Positions 25,830 through 36,038 of a stretch of 64,000 nucleotides of DNA are shown one piece after another. The stretch is from Ramlibacter lithotrophicus. Its GTDB lineage: Bacteria; Pseudomonadota; Gammaproteobacteria; Burkholderiales; Burkholderiaceae_C. The stretch's first letter is position 1. The number at the start of each line of letters is the position of its first letter. The position numbers and the translations under genes were made by a program. The stretch lies in the NCBI RefSeq assembly GCF_012184415.1, contig NZ_VTOX01000004.1:248001-312000 (forward strand), given 5' to 3'. Under the pieces are notes generated by a model. It did not search any database, had not been told where the DNA came from, and saw nothing but the letters and a program-made list of their open reading frames with translations.

Positions 25830-26465
25830 CTACGCGAACATCCCAGCGGCGCCATCTCTCTCACGAAAGTAGATGTTGAAGCCGTAGGTGGCGTGAGCGC
25901 CTGGAACGAGTCTAAGGAGCTGGCTTGCCGCCTCATGCGCCATCTCACGGGCGGTCAATTTTCCACGCCTTCGACTCTTGTTCCTCCGGTATTCAGCGGC
26001 GAGCTTGTGGAAGAACACCATATCGATCGCACTGCCATCTATCCAATCGACTGTCTCGCGATAGCCGGCAAGCCACTCTAGGCGTGTCCGCTGATCCAGC
26101 AGGAAGCGCGCGGTGTTCATGTTGCCTGTGAGACAGGTGCCAAGATAGAGCCCTTTCACCTGCGCATTGGCATTTCCTTCTTCCAGCGCATTGCGGAACT
26201 CCGTGCGGCTGATTGTGACACCGTTGCCGGGTCCGATCTCGGTCTCGTTGCCATGCGTCGCCACGTACAGAACTTCAGTGATGTCATCGCCTCCACGGGT
26301 GCCAAGCACTCTTCTTAACGAGGAACGATCCGCGAACATGTCGTAGTAGAACGCGCTCGGATTGTCGTGATGAATAGCGCACACCGCTTCAAATAACGCG
26401 CGTACGCTGTGATTGCCATCATCCCACCACCGTGACTCGATCACGGCGAACCTGCTCCGCGGCAT
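25830..26465 (-). CDS. caspase-like/CHAT-type cysteine peptidase, putative
   Basis: 211 residues with GAGGAG upstream of ATG 26465. EVLYVATHGNETEIG carries the His of a caspase-fold His-Gly pair, and KGLYLGTCLTGNMN about 35 residues later carries the Cys at the end of a beta strand followed by Gly. The order, spacing and strand context match caspase/CHAT peptidases, which are common effectors in bacterial defence. No fused sensor domain is present and no obvious partner protease substrate sits next to it. A structural search would be decisive. Confidence 0.6.
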   Translation of the reverse strand: MPRSRFAVIESRWWDDGNHSVRALFEAVCAIHHDNPSAFYYDMFADRSSLRRVLGTRGGDDITEVLYVATHGNETEIGPGNGVTISRTEFRNALEEGNANAQVKGLYLGTCLTGNMNTARFLLDQRTRLEWLAGYRETVDWIDGSAIDMVFFHKLAAEYRRNKSRRRGKLTAREMAHEAASQLLRLVPGAHATYGFNIYFRERDGAAGMFA

Positions 26466-26582
26466 ATATTTCTCCTCTACGGCTGTGTATTGCCCACCCC
26501 TCAGTCAGTTGGGGGTTATATCAGGATCACGTCCCAGTGCACAGCGAGGCACAGATTCCGCGCCGAGCGGACAGGCCCCGCC

Positions 26583-26651
26583 TGTGGATAAGCCGATGTA
26601 AGGCTTGCCCGGCGGGCAACAAAGGGGGTCTAAAGCGAATGCTGTGGATAG
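26583..26651 (+). other. two DnaA-box-like sites
   Basis: TGTGGATAA at 26583-26591 is a perfect DnaA box (reverse orientation of TTATCCACA); TGTGGATAG at 26643-26651 has one mismatch. They lie 60 bp apart in the 192-nt gap between the caspase-like gene and the HTH gene. This might be part of a replication origin for the excised element or a chance pair. Confidence 0.35.
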
Positions 26652-26657
26652 CACATC

Positions 26658-27047
26658 ATGACAATGTTGCCTCGGTCGGGCAACACTCGATATATGACCC
26701 TATCAAAACCACATTCACCAGTTCGTGCGTGGCGGCGCGGTGCCGCGTTCAAACAGAAGGAGATCGCGCGGCTGCTTGGGCTGCGCAGCATCTCTCAGCT
26801 CTCGCGAATTGAGCAGGGCAAACGCGTCCCAGGGCTGTCGCTTGCCATCGGTCTCGAGGTCCTCACCGGAATGTCACTCGAGGAGATCATTGAGCCGTAC
26901 TACGAGGCCGTTGAAGAGGAAACTCTTGCCCGGGTGACGAACATGCTGATGCAGCTTGAGGCGAGCACACATGCCGCGAGCGTTCTGAAGGTGCGGCACT
27001 TGAGGAGTTGCCAGGATCGAGTACTTACCAGAATTAGAAATCAATGA
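26658..27047 (+). CDS. XRE-family HTH protein
   Basis: 129 residues if ATG 26658 is used, 117 from ATG 26694. The HTH core is FKQKEIARLLGLRSISQLSR followed by IEQGKRVPGLSLAIGLEVLTG, a classic Cro/CI-type domain. A C-terminal helical tail may dimerise. It precedes the RuvC-like gene by 4 nt and so may autoregulate this small operon. Confidence 0.8.
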   Translation: MTMLPRSGNTRYMTLSKPHSPVRAWRRGAAFKQKEIARLLGLRSISQLSRIEQGKRVPGLSLAIGLEVLTGMSLEEIIEPYYEAVEEETLARVTNMLMQLEASTHAASVLKVRHLRSCQDRVLTRIRNQ

Positions 27048-27051
27048 GTAC

Positions 27052-27585
27052 ATGCATAGAAACAAAGGGCACCGCAGAGTGCTTTCTGTATATCCCGTTG
27101 TTCGGGGGTTTGCGTTCGTGCTCTTCGACTCGCCACGAGGGCTTCAGGATTGGGGTCGTCGCGATACAGGCAAGGATGTGACTGGGGCGAAGGCAGCGGA
27201 CGGCATCAAAGAGCTCATGCTCCGGCATCGTCCAGACGTTGTGGTCATTTGTGATCCGGACGACCGCCGAGGCCCGGGAGCGATGCGCGTCAAGCGGATT
27301 CACAAAGCCATTGCCAAGCCAGTGTCGGACGTGGGCGCCAAGTTGGCGATCGTCTCGAGGCGCGATGTGCGGATCGCGTTTGCGCAGTTCGGGGCGATTA
27401 ACAAGCAGGACATCGCGGACGCCATCGGTAGAAGGATCGAGGCGCTGTCCATTCGCGTGCCGCCGCCTCGGAAGAAGTGGGAAGGCGAAGACAAGCGCAT
27501 GGGCCTCTTCGATGCTGCGAGCCGCGCGCTGACCTATTACCAAATGGAGGAGCAGGCGCCGGAGGAGCATGACGCGCGGACTTGA
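27052..27585 (+). CDS. RuvC-like RNase H-fold protein
   Basis: 177 residues. SVYPVVRGFAFVLFDSPRGL is the first strand pair of an RNase H-like fold but with Val where RuvC has the catalytic Asp. HRPDVVVICDPDDRR provides the second acidic strand, and NKQDIADAIGRRIEAL the DxxDA-type last helix. The layout resembles RuvC/YqgF-type proteins. The missing first Asp makes resolvase activity uncertain. Overlaps the next gene by 17 nt. Confidence 0.55.
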   Translation: MHRNKGHRRVLSVYPVVRGFAFVLFDSPRGLQDWGRRDTGKDVTGAKAADGIKELMLRHRPDVVVICDPDDRRGPGAMRVKRIHKAIAKPVSDVGAKLAIVSRRDVRIAFAQFGAINKQDIADAIGRRIEALSIRVPPPRKKWEGEDKRMGLFDAASRALTYYQMEEQAPEEHDART

Positions 27586-27889
27586 ACGGGAGCTCGAGCG
27601 GCATTGCAGAGGATTCGCTCTTCACAACCAGGTGAGCGCTCCCGATCCGATCTTTTGCGCCAAGATTCATTGGCCGATCGGCCCTGTCGCCTGGTACATC
27701 GCCGGGTACGACGCCACATGTTACGTGGCGTACGGGTACAGCACAGGATTGAAAAATGGATGGGGCTTCTTCTCGATCGTCGCGGTAGCCGAAACACTCA
27801 TTGCCGGCATTCCGCCTACGGTAGACAAGAGCTTCGTGCTTACGCGCGCGAGCATGCTTGGAATCACGAAGGATGCGGCAAGCGGATAG
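27569..27889 (+). CDS. DUF2958-like small protein
   Basis: 106 residues with GGAGGAG before ATG 27569. The motif order (DPIFCAKIHWP, AWYIAGYDATCYVAYGYS, GWGFFSIVAVAE) resembles DUF2958 proteins, which are frequent on plasmids and integrative elements but have no known activity. Starts inside the RuvC-like gene, so co-expressed with it. Confidence 0.55.
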   Translation: MTRGLERELERHCRGFALHNQVSAPDPIFCAKIHWPIGPVAWYIAGYDATCYVAYGYSTGLKNGWGFFSIVAVAETLIAGIPPTVDKSFVLTRASMLGITKDAASG

Positions 27890-27924
27890 GGAGGACCCGT
27901 TTGCCGGTATTCCTGTCCGATCCC

Positions 27925-27971
27925 GCGAGGGTGTGGACGGCTTGGAACGCCCGAGCCGTCCACACCCTCGC
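27925..27971. repeat. perfect 18-bp inverted repeat
   Basis: Arms 27925-27942 and 27954-27971 (GCGAGGGTGTGGACGGCT and its exact complement), 11-bp loop, no T-run on either strand. Located after the DUF2958-like gene. It might be a terminator-like hairpin, a protein-binding site or an origin-type hairpin. Confidence 0.75.
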
Positions 27972-28062
27972 AGGATGTGAGGGAGAAGGCTCGGCATGAC
28001 GTTGCTGTACAGGCCCGCGCCAGCCCTTTCTAGTGAACTTGCTAGCCGGTAGTACGGCGGCG

Positions 28063-29040
28063 CTAGCGACCGCGATATGGAATGGAAGAAACGGTCACTG
28101 GTACGTCGGTGTACCCATAATTTCTGAGCAGAAGCTCAGTTGCCAGCTTTCGATTGCTGTTCTCGGCGTGCGGTCCGATCAGGACGCGCTTGAGCGGAAG
28201 CCGGCCTTGTACAGGACAGGACAGCTTATCGAACAATGCCATGTACGGAACCGCTGCACCGTTTTTAAGTACGTGATGGACCGTCTTCAAGACATGCTCA
28301 TCGGGGAGAGCCTCCACCAGGCTCGGATGAGGTTGGCTGAGTACGAGTCTTACCTCCCTTTCCTCGCGGAAGCCCCAGTGCTTCGTTGTGCACCCCATCT
28401 GATGGATGGGAACAAAGATCGGTGCCAAATCGTTGGACTCTCCCGAGGCTAGGAACTTCGCGATGTTTGAAACGACGGTTTCCCTGTTCTTGCGGGTCTC
28501 CGGATACTGGCCATCGTCGAGAGCTGGATCATCGTAGTACTCGACATCGCCCATGAAGAGCACCATGCCTCTGATTTGCGTGCCTTCCTCAAAGAGCAAT
28601 TTTTCGAATCGCGCAGTATCGAAGACCATCGCGTAGCCGCCGTCAGGGCCATACGCCCGCCACTGACTCAGTAACCCATGCTCAGCTACGAGGCGGGTTT
28701 CAGGCACGCAAAAAGATGCGACATACGGTGCGTTGAACTCCCGAGTCCAGTGAGCGAACACTGGCAAGAGTTCGTCGAATTTCTTCTGCTTATAAGCACG
28801 CTCACCGCCCGCTCGCCTTACGTCGTGAGTGACAAAGGGATGTGTCCGGACAGCTTCATAGGCACGCTCAACTGAGCTTCGGATCATCCTAGGCAGGATC
28901 GCACGGAAGAAGAGGCGATACTCCTCATGATCATTGAGGAACTCTATGTGGGTAGTCCGGAGTGTTCCGCTGCTGACGATCCCGGCAAGACCGGCACCGT
29001 TCGTGTAGTGAAAGATTTCGCTATGCTCCCCGCTTACCAT
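28063..29040 (-). CDS. DUF2971 protein
   Basis: 325 residues from ATG 29040 (an in-frame GTG is at 29046). The N-terminal EIFHYTNGAGLAGIVSSGTL then RTTHIEFLNDHEEYRLF is the signature of DUF2971. WRAYGPDGGYAMVFDTA in the middle and HWGFREEREVRLVL are also typical. The family is enriched in defence islands and has ART/toxin-like features, but no biochemical role is proven to my knowledge. It stands alone on the minus strand. Confidence 0.82.
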   Translation of the reverse strand: MVSGEHSEIFHYTNGAGLAGIVSSGTLRTTHIEFLNDHEEYRLFFRAILPRMIRSSVERAYEAVRTHPFVTHDVRRAGGERAYKQKKFDELLPVFAHWTREFNAPYVASFCVPETRLVAEHGLLSQWRAYGPDGGYAMVFDTARFEKLLFEEGTQIRGMVLFMGDVEYYDDPALDDGQYPETRKNRETVVSNIAKFLASGESNDLAPIFVPIHQMGCTTKHWGFREEREVRLVLSQPHPSLVEALPDEHVLKTVHHVLKNGAAVPYMALFDKLSCPVQGRLPLKRVLIGPHAENSNRKLATELLLRNYGYTDVPVTVSSIPYRGR

Positions 29041-29258
29041 CTTCACACCCAGAATGCCCCTTGGAAGTTGTACCCGTAGATCGATGTTTTGGCTGAAAGA
29101 TTAAGTACCCGGTGTCTGGTGTGAACTCTACTCTCGGAAACGATCCGTTAACCTGGTTGCGGATCGGCACAGTGGCAATGAAGATTGGGGGAGAAGAGTT
29201 CAAGAGTTAACCGCACCTTCGTCGGCCCGCGGGATAATTTCGACAGTGCGTCCGGCGA

Positions 29259-29510
29259 TCACACATCTGCGATGGACTTTCCGCGGCGCGCATTCGGCTC
29301 AATATCGAGCCCTTCCAGTCGCTCACGGAACCGGATGTTGTGCTCGGCCAGCAAGCGCATGAGGACGGCGATCACGGCGAGGTTTGAAGGCACGTCGCCT
29401 CGCCGCTTGTAACCTGAGATCGTATTGAGGTTCAGTCGCAGTAACCTGGCGAACTCGCGGCCGGAAATGTTTGCGGCGCTCAGCTCACCGACAAAATCTT
29501 CATAGGTCAT
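29259..29510 (-). CDS. small HTH repressor-like protein
   Basis: 83 residues from ATG 29510 (MTYEDFVGEL). The core ANISGREFARLLRLNLNTIS then GYKRRGDVPSNLAVIAVLMR is an XRE-like helix-turn-helix. It is divergent from the integrase gene, with two repeat sites in the 97-bp gap, the normal arrangement for a regulator of integration. The upstream 218 nt (29041-29258) on the other side hold no recognised gene. Confidence 0.8.
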   Translation of the reverse strand: MTYEDFVGELSAANISGREFARLLRLNLNTISGYKRRGDVPSNLAVIAVLMRLLAEHNIRFRERLEGLDIEPNARRGKSIADV

Positions 29511-29529
29511 GAGGCGAAACTGTAGCATA

Positions 29530-29581
29530 CACGCTAAATAACATGTGCAAATGCTTGCAAACGCGCTAATTAACGTGTACT
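29530..29581. promoter_or_regulatory. paired operator-like sites upstream of integrase
   Basis: Two similar partly palindromic blocks, CACGCTAAATAACATGTG (29530-29547) and CGCGCTAATTAACGTGT (29562-29578), 32 bp apart (three helical turns). They lie between the HTH gene and the integrase start, AT-rich within a G+C-rich region, and are probably bound by the HTH protein. Confidence 0.6.
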
Positions 29582-29607
29582 CTTGAGTCTTCCTCAAGGG
29601 TGAACGG

Positions 29608-31092
29608 ATGGAAAAGGCCGAAACTTCGAAGCGAGTTGGAATCTGGATTCGCGTCAGCACCGAGGACCAGGTGCGCGGCGAATCGCCGGAGACCCATGAG
29701 CGTCGTGCCCGGGCGTATGCGGAATCGCGAGACTGGACGGTCGTGGAGGTCTACCGCCTCGACGCCGTCTCCGGGAAGACCGTCAAGGACCATCCAGAAG
29801 CCAAGCGGATGCTCGAAGACGCTCGCAAGGGGCACATCACCGGTCTCATTTTTTCCAAGCTCGCCCGTCTCGCACGCAATACCAAAGAGCTCCTGGACTT
29901 CGCGGACCACTTCCGCACAGCCGGTGCTGACCTTGTCTCTCTTGGTGAGGCGATCGACACATCCACTCCGGCCGGGCGCTTGTTCTACACGATGGTGGCG
30001 GCTATGGCCACATGGGAGCGTGAGGAGATCGCAGCCCGCGTGGCCGCATCCGTCCCTGTCCGCGCCCAGATGGGTAAGCCGCTTGGTGGCGCGGCGAGCT
30101 TCGGTTACGAGTGGAAAGACGGACAGCTTGTCGTCAACGACAAGGAAGCTCCCGTGCGGAAGCTTGTGTATGAACTGTTTATCGAACACCGCCGCAGGAA
30201 GACGGTGGCCCGTATCTTGAACGAACGCGGCTACCGGACGAGAAACGGGAGCGCATGGAGCGATACCACGGTAGAGCGTCTTCTGCGCGACCCGACGGCA
30301 AAGGGCACCCGCCGCGCCAACTACACGCAGACCAAAAGCTCAAACGGTGCCTGGGAACTGAAACCCGAGGACGAATGGGTTCTCGTGCCGGTCGAACCCA
30401 TAGTGAGCGAAGAGACCTGGGCAACGGCGAACTCCATCCTCGACGAGAGGCGCGTGAGGGGTACGCGGCAGACCAAGCCGGTGACGCACCTCTTTGCCGG
30501 AGTGGCTGCATGCGAATGCGGGCACAAAATGTACGTCCCGTCGAACTCGCCGAAGTACACCTGTGCCAAATGCCGGAACAAGATTCCAGTGAAGGACTTG
30601 GAGGCGATCTTCAAGGAGGAGCTCCGGGCGTTCGTGTTCTCGCCGGAGGAAATCTTCGACCATGTCCAGGCCGGCAATGAGCAGCTCAATTCGTTTGAGT
30701 CGCTCATCTCCAGCATGGAGGCCGAGCACAAGAAGCTCACAGGTGAAGCCGACAAGTTGATCGAGCTGTACCAGGCGAATCTTCTGGACAAGGGAGGCTT
30801 CGGCCAGCGCTACGAAAAGCTCCGAGCGAGACTCGAGCAGGTTGGCGAAGAACTGCCCAAGCTCCAGGCCAAGCGGGATGTCTTGAAGATCGCCTTGGCA
30901 TCCCAGGAAGAGGTGCTGTCAGGCAGCAAGGATCTGGTTGAGCGGTGGGATACGCTGGAGCACCCTGACCGTCGGCATGTAGTCGAAGCCATCCTGGACC
31001 GGGTGGTCATAGGAAATGGAGAAGTTGAGTTCAACTTCCTCTACAACCCTGGCTTTGCAAGTTCTTCGAACTCGCAAAGCCATCGCGGCTGA
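29608..31092 (+). CDS. int: large serine integrase of the element
   Basis: 494 residues. The catalytic Ser17 is in GIWIRVSTEDQVRG, followed by FSKLARLARNTKELLDF, the Arg motif of resolvases. The Recombinase domain begins around residue 160 (AASFGYEW), followed by a zinc ribbon CECGHKM...YTCAKC, and a long coiled coil with LYQANLLDKGGFGQRYEKL. It ends 57 nt before the broken comM gene. The position at the element edge and the interrupted comM make it the enzyme that put the element there. The ATG 29608 follows a GGTGAACGG region without a strong Shine-Dalgarno. Confidence 0.93.
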   Translation: MEKAETSKRVGIWIRVSTEDQVRGESPETHERRARAYAESRDWTVVEVYRLDAVSGKTVKDHPEAKRMLEDARKGHITGLIFSKLARLARNTKELLDFADHFRTAGADLVSLGEAIDTSTPAGRLFYTMVAAMATWEREEIAARVAASVPVRAQMGKPLGGAASFGYEWKDGQLVVNDKEAPVRKLVYELFIEHRRRKTVARILNERGYRTRNGSAWSDTTVERLLRDPTAKGTRRANYTQTKSSNGAWELKPEDEWVLVPVEPIVSEETWATANSILDERRVRGTRQTKPVTHLFAGVAACECGHKMYVPSNSPKYTCAKCRNKIPVKDLEAIFKEELRAFVFSPEEIFDHVQAGNEQLNSFESLISSMEAEHKKLTGEADKLIELYQANLLDKGGFGQRYEKLRARLEQVGEELPKLQAKRDVLKIALASQEEVLSGSKDLVERWDTLEHPDRRHVVEAILDRVVIGNGEVEFNFLYNPGFASSSNSQSHRG

Positions 31093-31149
31093 CGCAGCCC
31101 ATTCACTTTCCTTCTTTTCTCTAATTGATGGTGGTTAAGCAATGAATCC

Positions 31150-33517
<2,368 letters not shown>

Positions 33518-33549
33518 ACGACGGCAGGACCTCACGAGGAGAAAGCATC

Positions 33550-35061
33550 ATGAAGCGAGTGATTGCATCGCTGGCCCTGGGGCTGGCGCTGTTCGCCGGG
33601 GCAGCGGTGGCGCAGGCGCCGGCGACGCCGGCCGCGCCGGCCGCCGAGAGCACCGCGCCGGCGGCGGCTGCGACCTCCGCGACGCCCGCGGCGCCGGTTG
33701 CAGCGGCGCCCGCCGCCGTGCCCGTTGCTGCCGCACCGGCGGCGGCGCCGGTGCCGGACAAGGGCGACACCGCCTGGCTGACGGTGGCGACGCTGCTGGT
33801 CGTGCTGATGACGCTGCCGGGGCTGGCGCTGTTCTACGGCGGCCTCGTGCGCAGCAAGAACATGTTGTCGGTGCTGATGCAGGTGTTCGTCGTCTCGTCG
33901 CTCGTCTACGTGCTGTGGATCCTCTACGGGTACAGCGCCGCGTTCACCGGCGGCAACCCGTTCATCGGCGGGCTCGACAAGCTGTTCCTCAAGGGTGTGA
34001 CGCCGGAGTCGGTGGCGGCCACCTTCAGCAAGGGCGTCGTCATCCCGGAACTCTCCTTCGCGGCGTTCCAGGCCACGTTCGCCGCCATCACCTGCGCGCT
34101 GATCGTCGGCGCCTTCGCGGAGCGGATCCGCTTCGCCTCGGTGCTGCTGTTCATGGTGCTGTGGTTCACCTTCAGCTACCTGCCGGTCGCGCACATGGTG
34201 TGGTACTGGGACGGCCCGGATGCGATCACCGATGCGGCGTCGCTGGAGAAGGTGACCGCCGCCGCCGGCTGGCTGTGGGCCAAGGGGGCGCTGGACTTCG
34301 CCGGCGGCACGGTGGTGCACATCAACGCGGGCGTTGCCGGACTGGTCGGCGCGTACGTGATCGGCAAGCGCATCGGCTACGGCCGCGAATCGCTCGCGCC
34401 GCACAACCTGACGCTGACCATGGTGGGCGCTTCGCTGCTGTGGGTGGGCTGGTTCGGCTTCAATGCCGGCTCCAACCTGGAAGCCAACGGTGTCGCGGCG
34501 CTGGCATTCGTCAACACGCTCGTGGCCACCGCCGCCGCGACGCTGTCGTGGATCGCCGGCGAGGCGCTGACCAAGGGCAAGGCGTCCATGCTGGGCGCTG
34601 CGTCGGGCGCGGTGGCCGGCCTGGTGGCGATCACGCCGGCTTGCGGTTTCGTCGGGCCGGCGGGCGCCGTGGTGATCGGGCTGGTCTCCGGCCTGCTGTG
34701 CCTGTGGGGCGTCAACGGCCTGAAGCGCCTGCTCGGCGCCGACGACGCGCTGGACGTCTTTGGCGTGCACGGCGTCGGCGGCATTGCCGGCGCGCTGCTC
34801 ACCGGCGTCTTCGCCTCGCCGGCCCTGGGCGGCACCGGCATCTTCGACTACGTCGCCAACAAGGCGGCCGCGGAGTACTCGATCGCAAGCCAGGTGTGGA
34901 TCCAGTTCCAGGCCGTGCTGACCACCATCGTCTGGTCGGCGGTGGTCTCCTTCGCCGCGTACAAGCTCGTCGACCTGGTGCTCGGCCTGCGTGTGGCGGA
35001 AGAAGAAGAGCGCGAAGGCCTGGACATCTCCTCGCACGGGGAGGCTGCGTACAGCCGCTGA
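33550..35061 (+). CDS. amtB: ammonium transporter
   Basis: 503 residues from ATG 33550 (GAGGAG at 8 nt). A signal peptide ending AAVAQA is followed by an unusually long Ala/Pro-rich linker (about residues 20-65) before the first of 11 membrane spans. Conserved segments: ALFYGGLVRSKN, AFAERIRFASVLLF, WYWDGPD, GTVVHINAGVAGLVGAYVIG and DVFGVHGVGGIAGALLTGVF (pore His pair). Conducts ammonia; controlled by GlnK encoded just upstream. An in-frame ATG at 33514 overlaps the glnK stop but lacks a good Shine-Dalgarno. Confidence 0.96.
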   Translation: MKRVIASLALGLALFAGAAVAQAPATPAAPAAESTAPAAAATSATPAAPVAAAPAAVPVAAAPAAAPVPDKGDTAWLTVATLLVVLMTLPGLALFYGGLVRSKNMLSVLMQVFVVSSLVYVLWILYGYSAAFTGGNPFIGGLDKLFLKGVTPESVAATFSKGVVIPELSFAAFQATFAAITCALIVGAFAERIRFASVLLFMVLWFTFSYLPVAHMVWYWDGPDAITDAASLEKVTAAAGWLWAKGALDFAGGTVVHINAGVAGLVGAYVIGKRIGYGRESLAPHNLTLTMVGASLLWVGWFGFNAGSNLEANGVAALAFVNTLVATAAATLSWIAGEALTKGKASMLGAASGAVAGLVAITPACGFVGPAGAVVIGLVSGLLCLWGVNGLKRLLGADDALDVFGVHGVGGIAGALLTGVFASPALGGTGIFDYVANKAAAEYSIASQVWIQFQAVLTTIVWSAVVSFAAYKLVDLVLGLRVAEEEEREGLDISSHGEAAYSR

Positions 35062-35099
35062 GCATCCATCGATTGCAAGCGTCTCCTTGCAGACCTTCG

Positions 35100-35132
35100 C
35101 CCGCCGCGCGCCCAGCGCCGGCGGGTTTTTTT
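35100..35132 (+). terminator. intrinsic terminator of glnK-amtB
   Basis: CCCGCCG (35100-35106) pairs with CGGCGGG (35119-35125), followed by seven T. Confidence 0.85.
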
Positions 35133-35183
35133 CGCCCCCACGATAGTCGCTGCCGGCGGCACAATGGCCCGAGGAGGCATCCG

Positions 35184-36038
35184 ATGATCCGACTTCAGGC
35201 AGGCGAGCTCGCCTGCGAGATCGAGCCCAGCCTGGGCGGCTGCATCGCCGGGCTCTGGCTGGGCGACCTGCCGGTGCTGCGTTCCACGCCGGCGGCGCAA
35301 CTCACCTCGTCGCGCCAGGCCGGCAGCTATCCGCTGGTGCCTTTCTCCAACCGGATCGCCGGCGCGCGTCTGGTCTGGCAAGGGACGGCCCATCCGCTGG
35401 TGCGCAACAACGGCGCCGAGCCGCACGCGATCCACGGCGTCGGCTGGCAGCGGCCATGGCAGGTGCTGGAAAGCGATGAGCGCTCGGCCCTGCTGTCGTA
35501 CGAACACAAGCCGGACTCGGCCTGGCCGTTCGCCTTCGACAGCTCGCAGACCATGCAGCTGCGCGACGGCGCGCTGGCCCTGACGCTGTCGCTGACCAAC
35601 CAGTCGCCGCAGCCGGCGCCGGCCGGGCTCGGCTGGCATCCCTACTTCGTGAAGCGGCCGGGCAGCCGCATTGCGTTCGAGGCGACCGGCCGCTGGGAGA
35701 TGGGACCGGACAAGCTGCCGACCGAACGCCGGCCGCACGCCGGGCTGGATGCCGACTGTGCCACGCTGGACGTCGACCATTGCTTCGACGGCTGGCAGGG
35801 CGTTGCGCGCCTGCGCGACGAGCGGCTGCGCGTGCGCATCACGTCGACGCTCGGCAAGCTGGTGGTGTTCACCAACCCCGCACGCGATTCCATCGCGATC
35901 GAGCCGGTGAGCCATGTCAACAACGCCATGAACCTGGTGGCGGCCGGCGCCGATGCCGCCGGACTGGGTCTCGCAGTCCTGCAGCCGGGCGAGTCGTGCA
36001 GCGCCCAGCTCACCATCGAAGTGGAGCGCCTGCCATGA
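35184..36038 (+). CDS. aldose 1-epimerase family protein
   Basis: 284 residues, GAGGAGG upstream of ATG 35184. Beta-sandwich galactose mutarotase fold: YPLVPFSNRIAGARL, the catalytic-type His in PHAIHGVGWQRPW, GLGWHPYFVK, and a C-terminal acidic base near FTNPARDSIAIEPVSH. Overlaps the lactonase gene by 4 nt. Interconverts alpha and beta sugar anomers, feeding the lactonase pathway of the next gene. Confidence 0.9.
   Translation: MIRLQAGELACEIEPSLGGCIAGLWLGDLPVLRSTPAAQLTSSRQAGSYPLVPFSNRIAGARLVWQGTAHPLVRNNGAEPHAIHGVGWQRPWQVLESDERSALLSYEHKPDSAWPFAFDSSQTMQLRDGALALTLSLTNQSPQPAPAGLGWHPYFVKRPGSRIAFEATGRWEMGPDKLPTERRPHAGLDADCATLDVDHCFDGWQGVARLRDERLRVRITSTLGKLVVFTNPARDSIAIEPVSHVNNAMNLVAAGADAAGLGLAVLQPGESCSAQLTIEVERLP

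Noticed and set aside
29041-29258. small genes in the gap between DUF2971 and the HTH gene
   Set aside because: Only short frames without a Shine-Dalgarno were seen; nothing supported.
33532-35037. 501-codon minus-strand frame opposite amtB
   Set aside because: Composition is dominated by Arg, Gln and His and no motif is found; amtB is certain.
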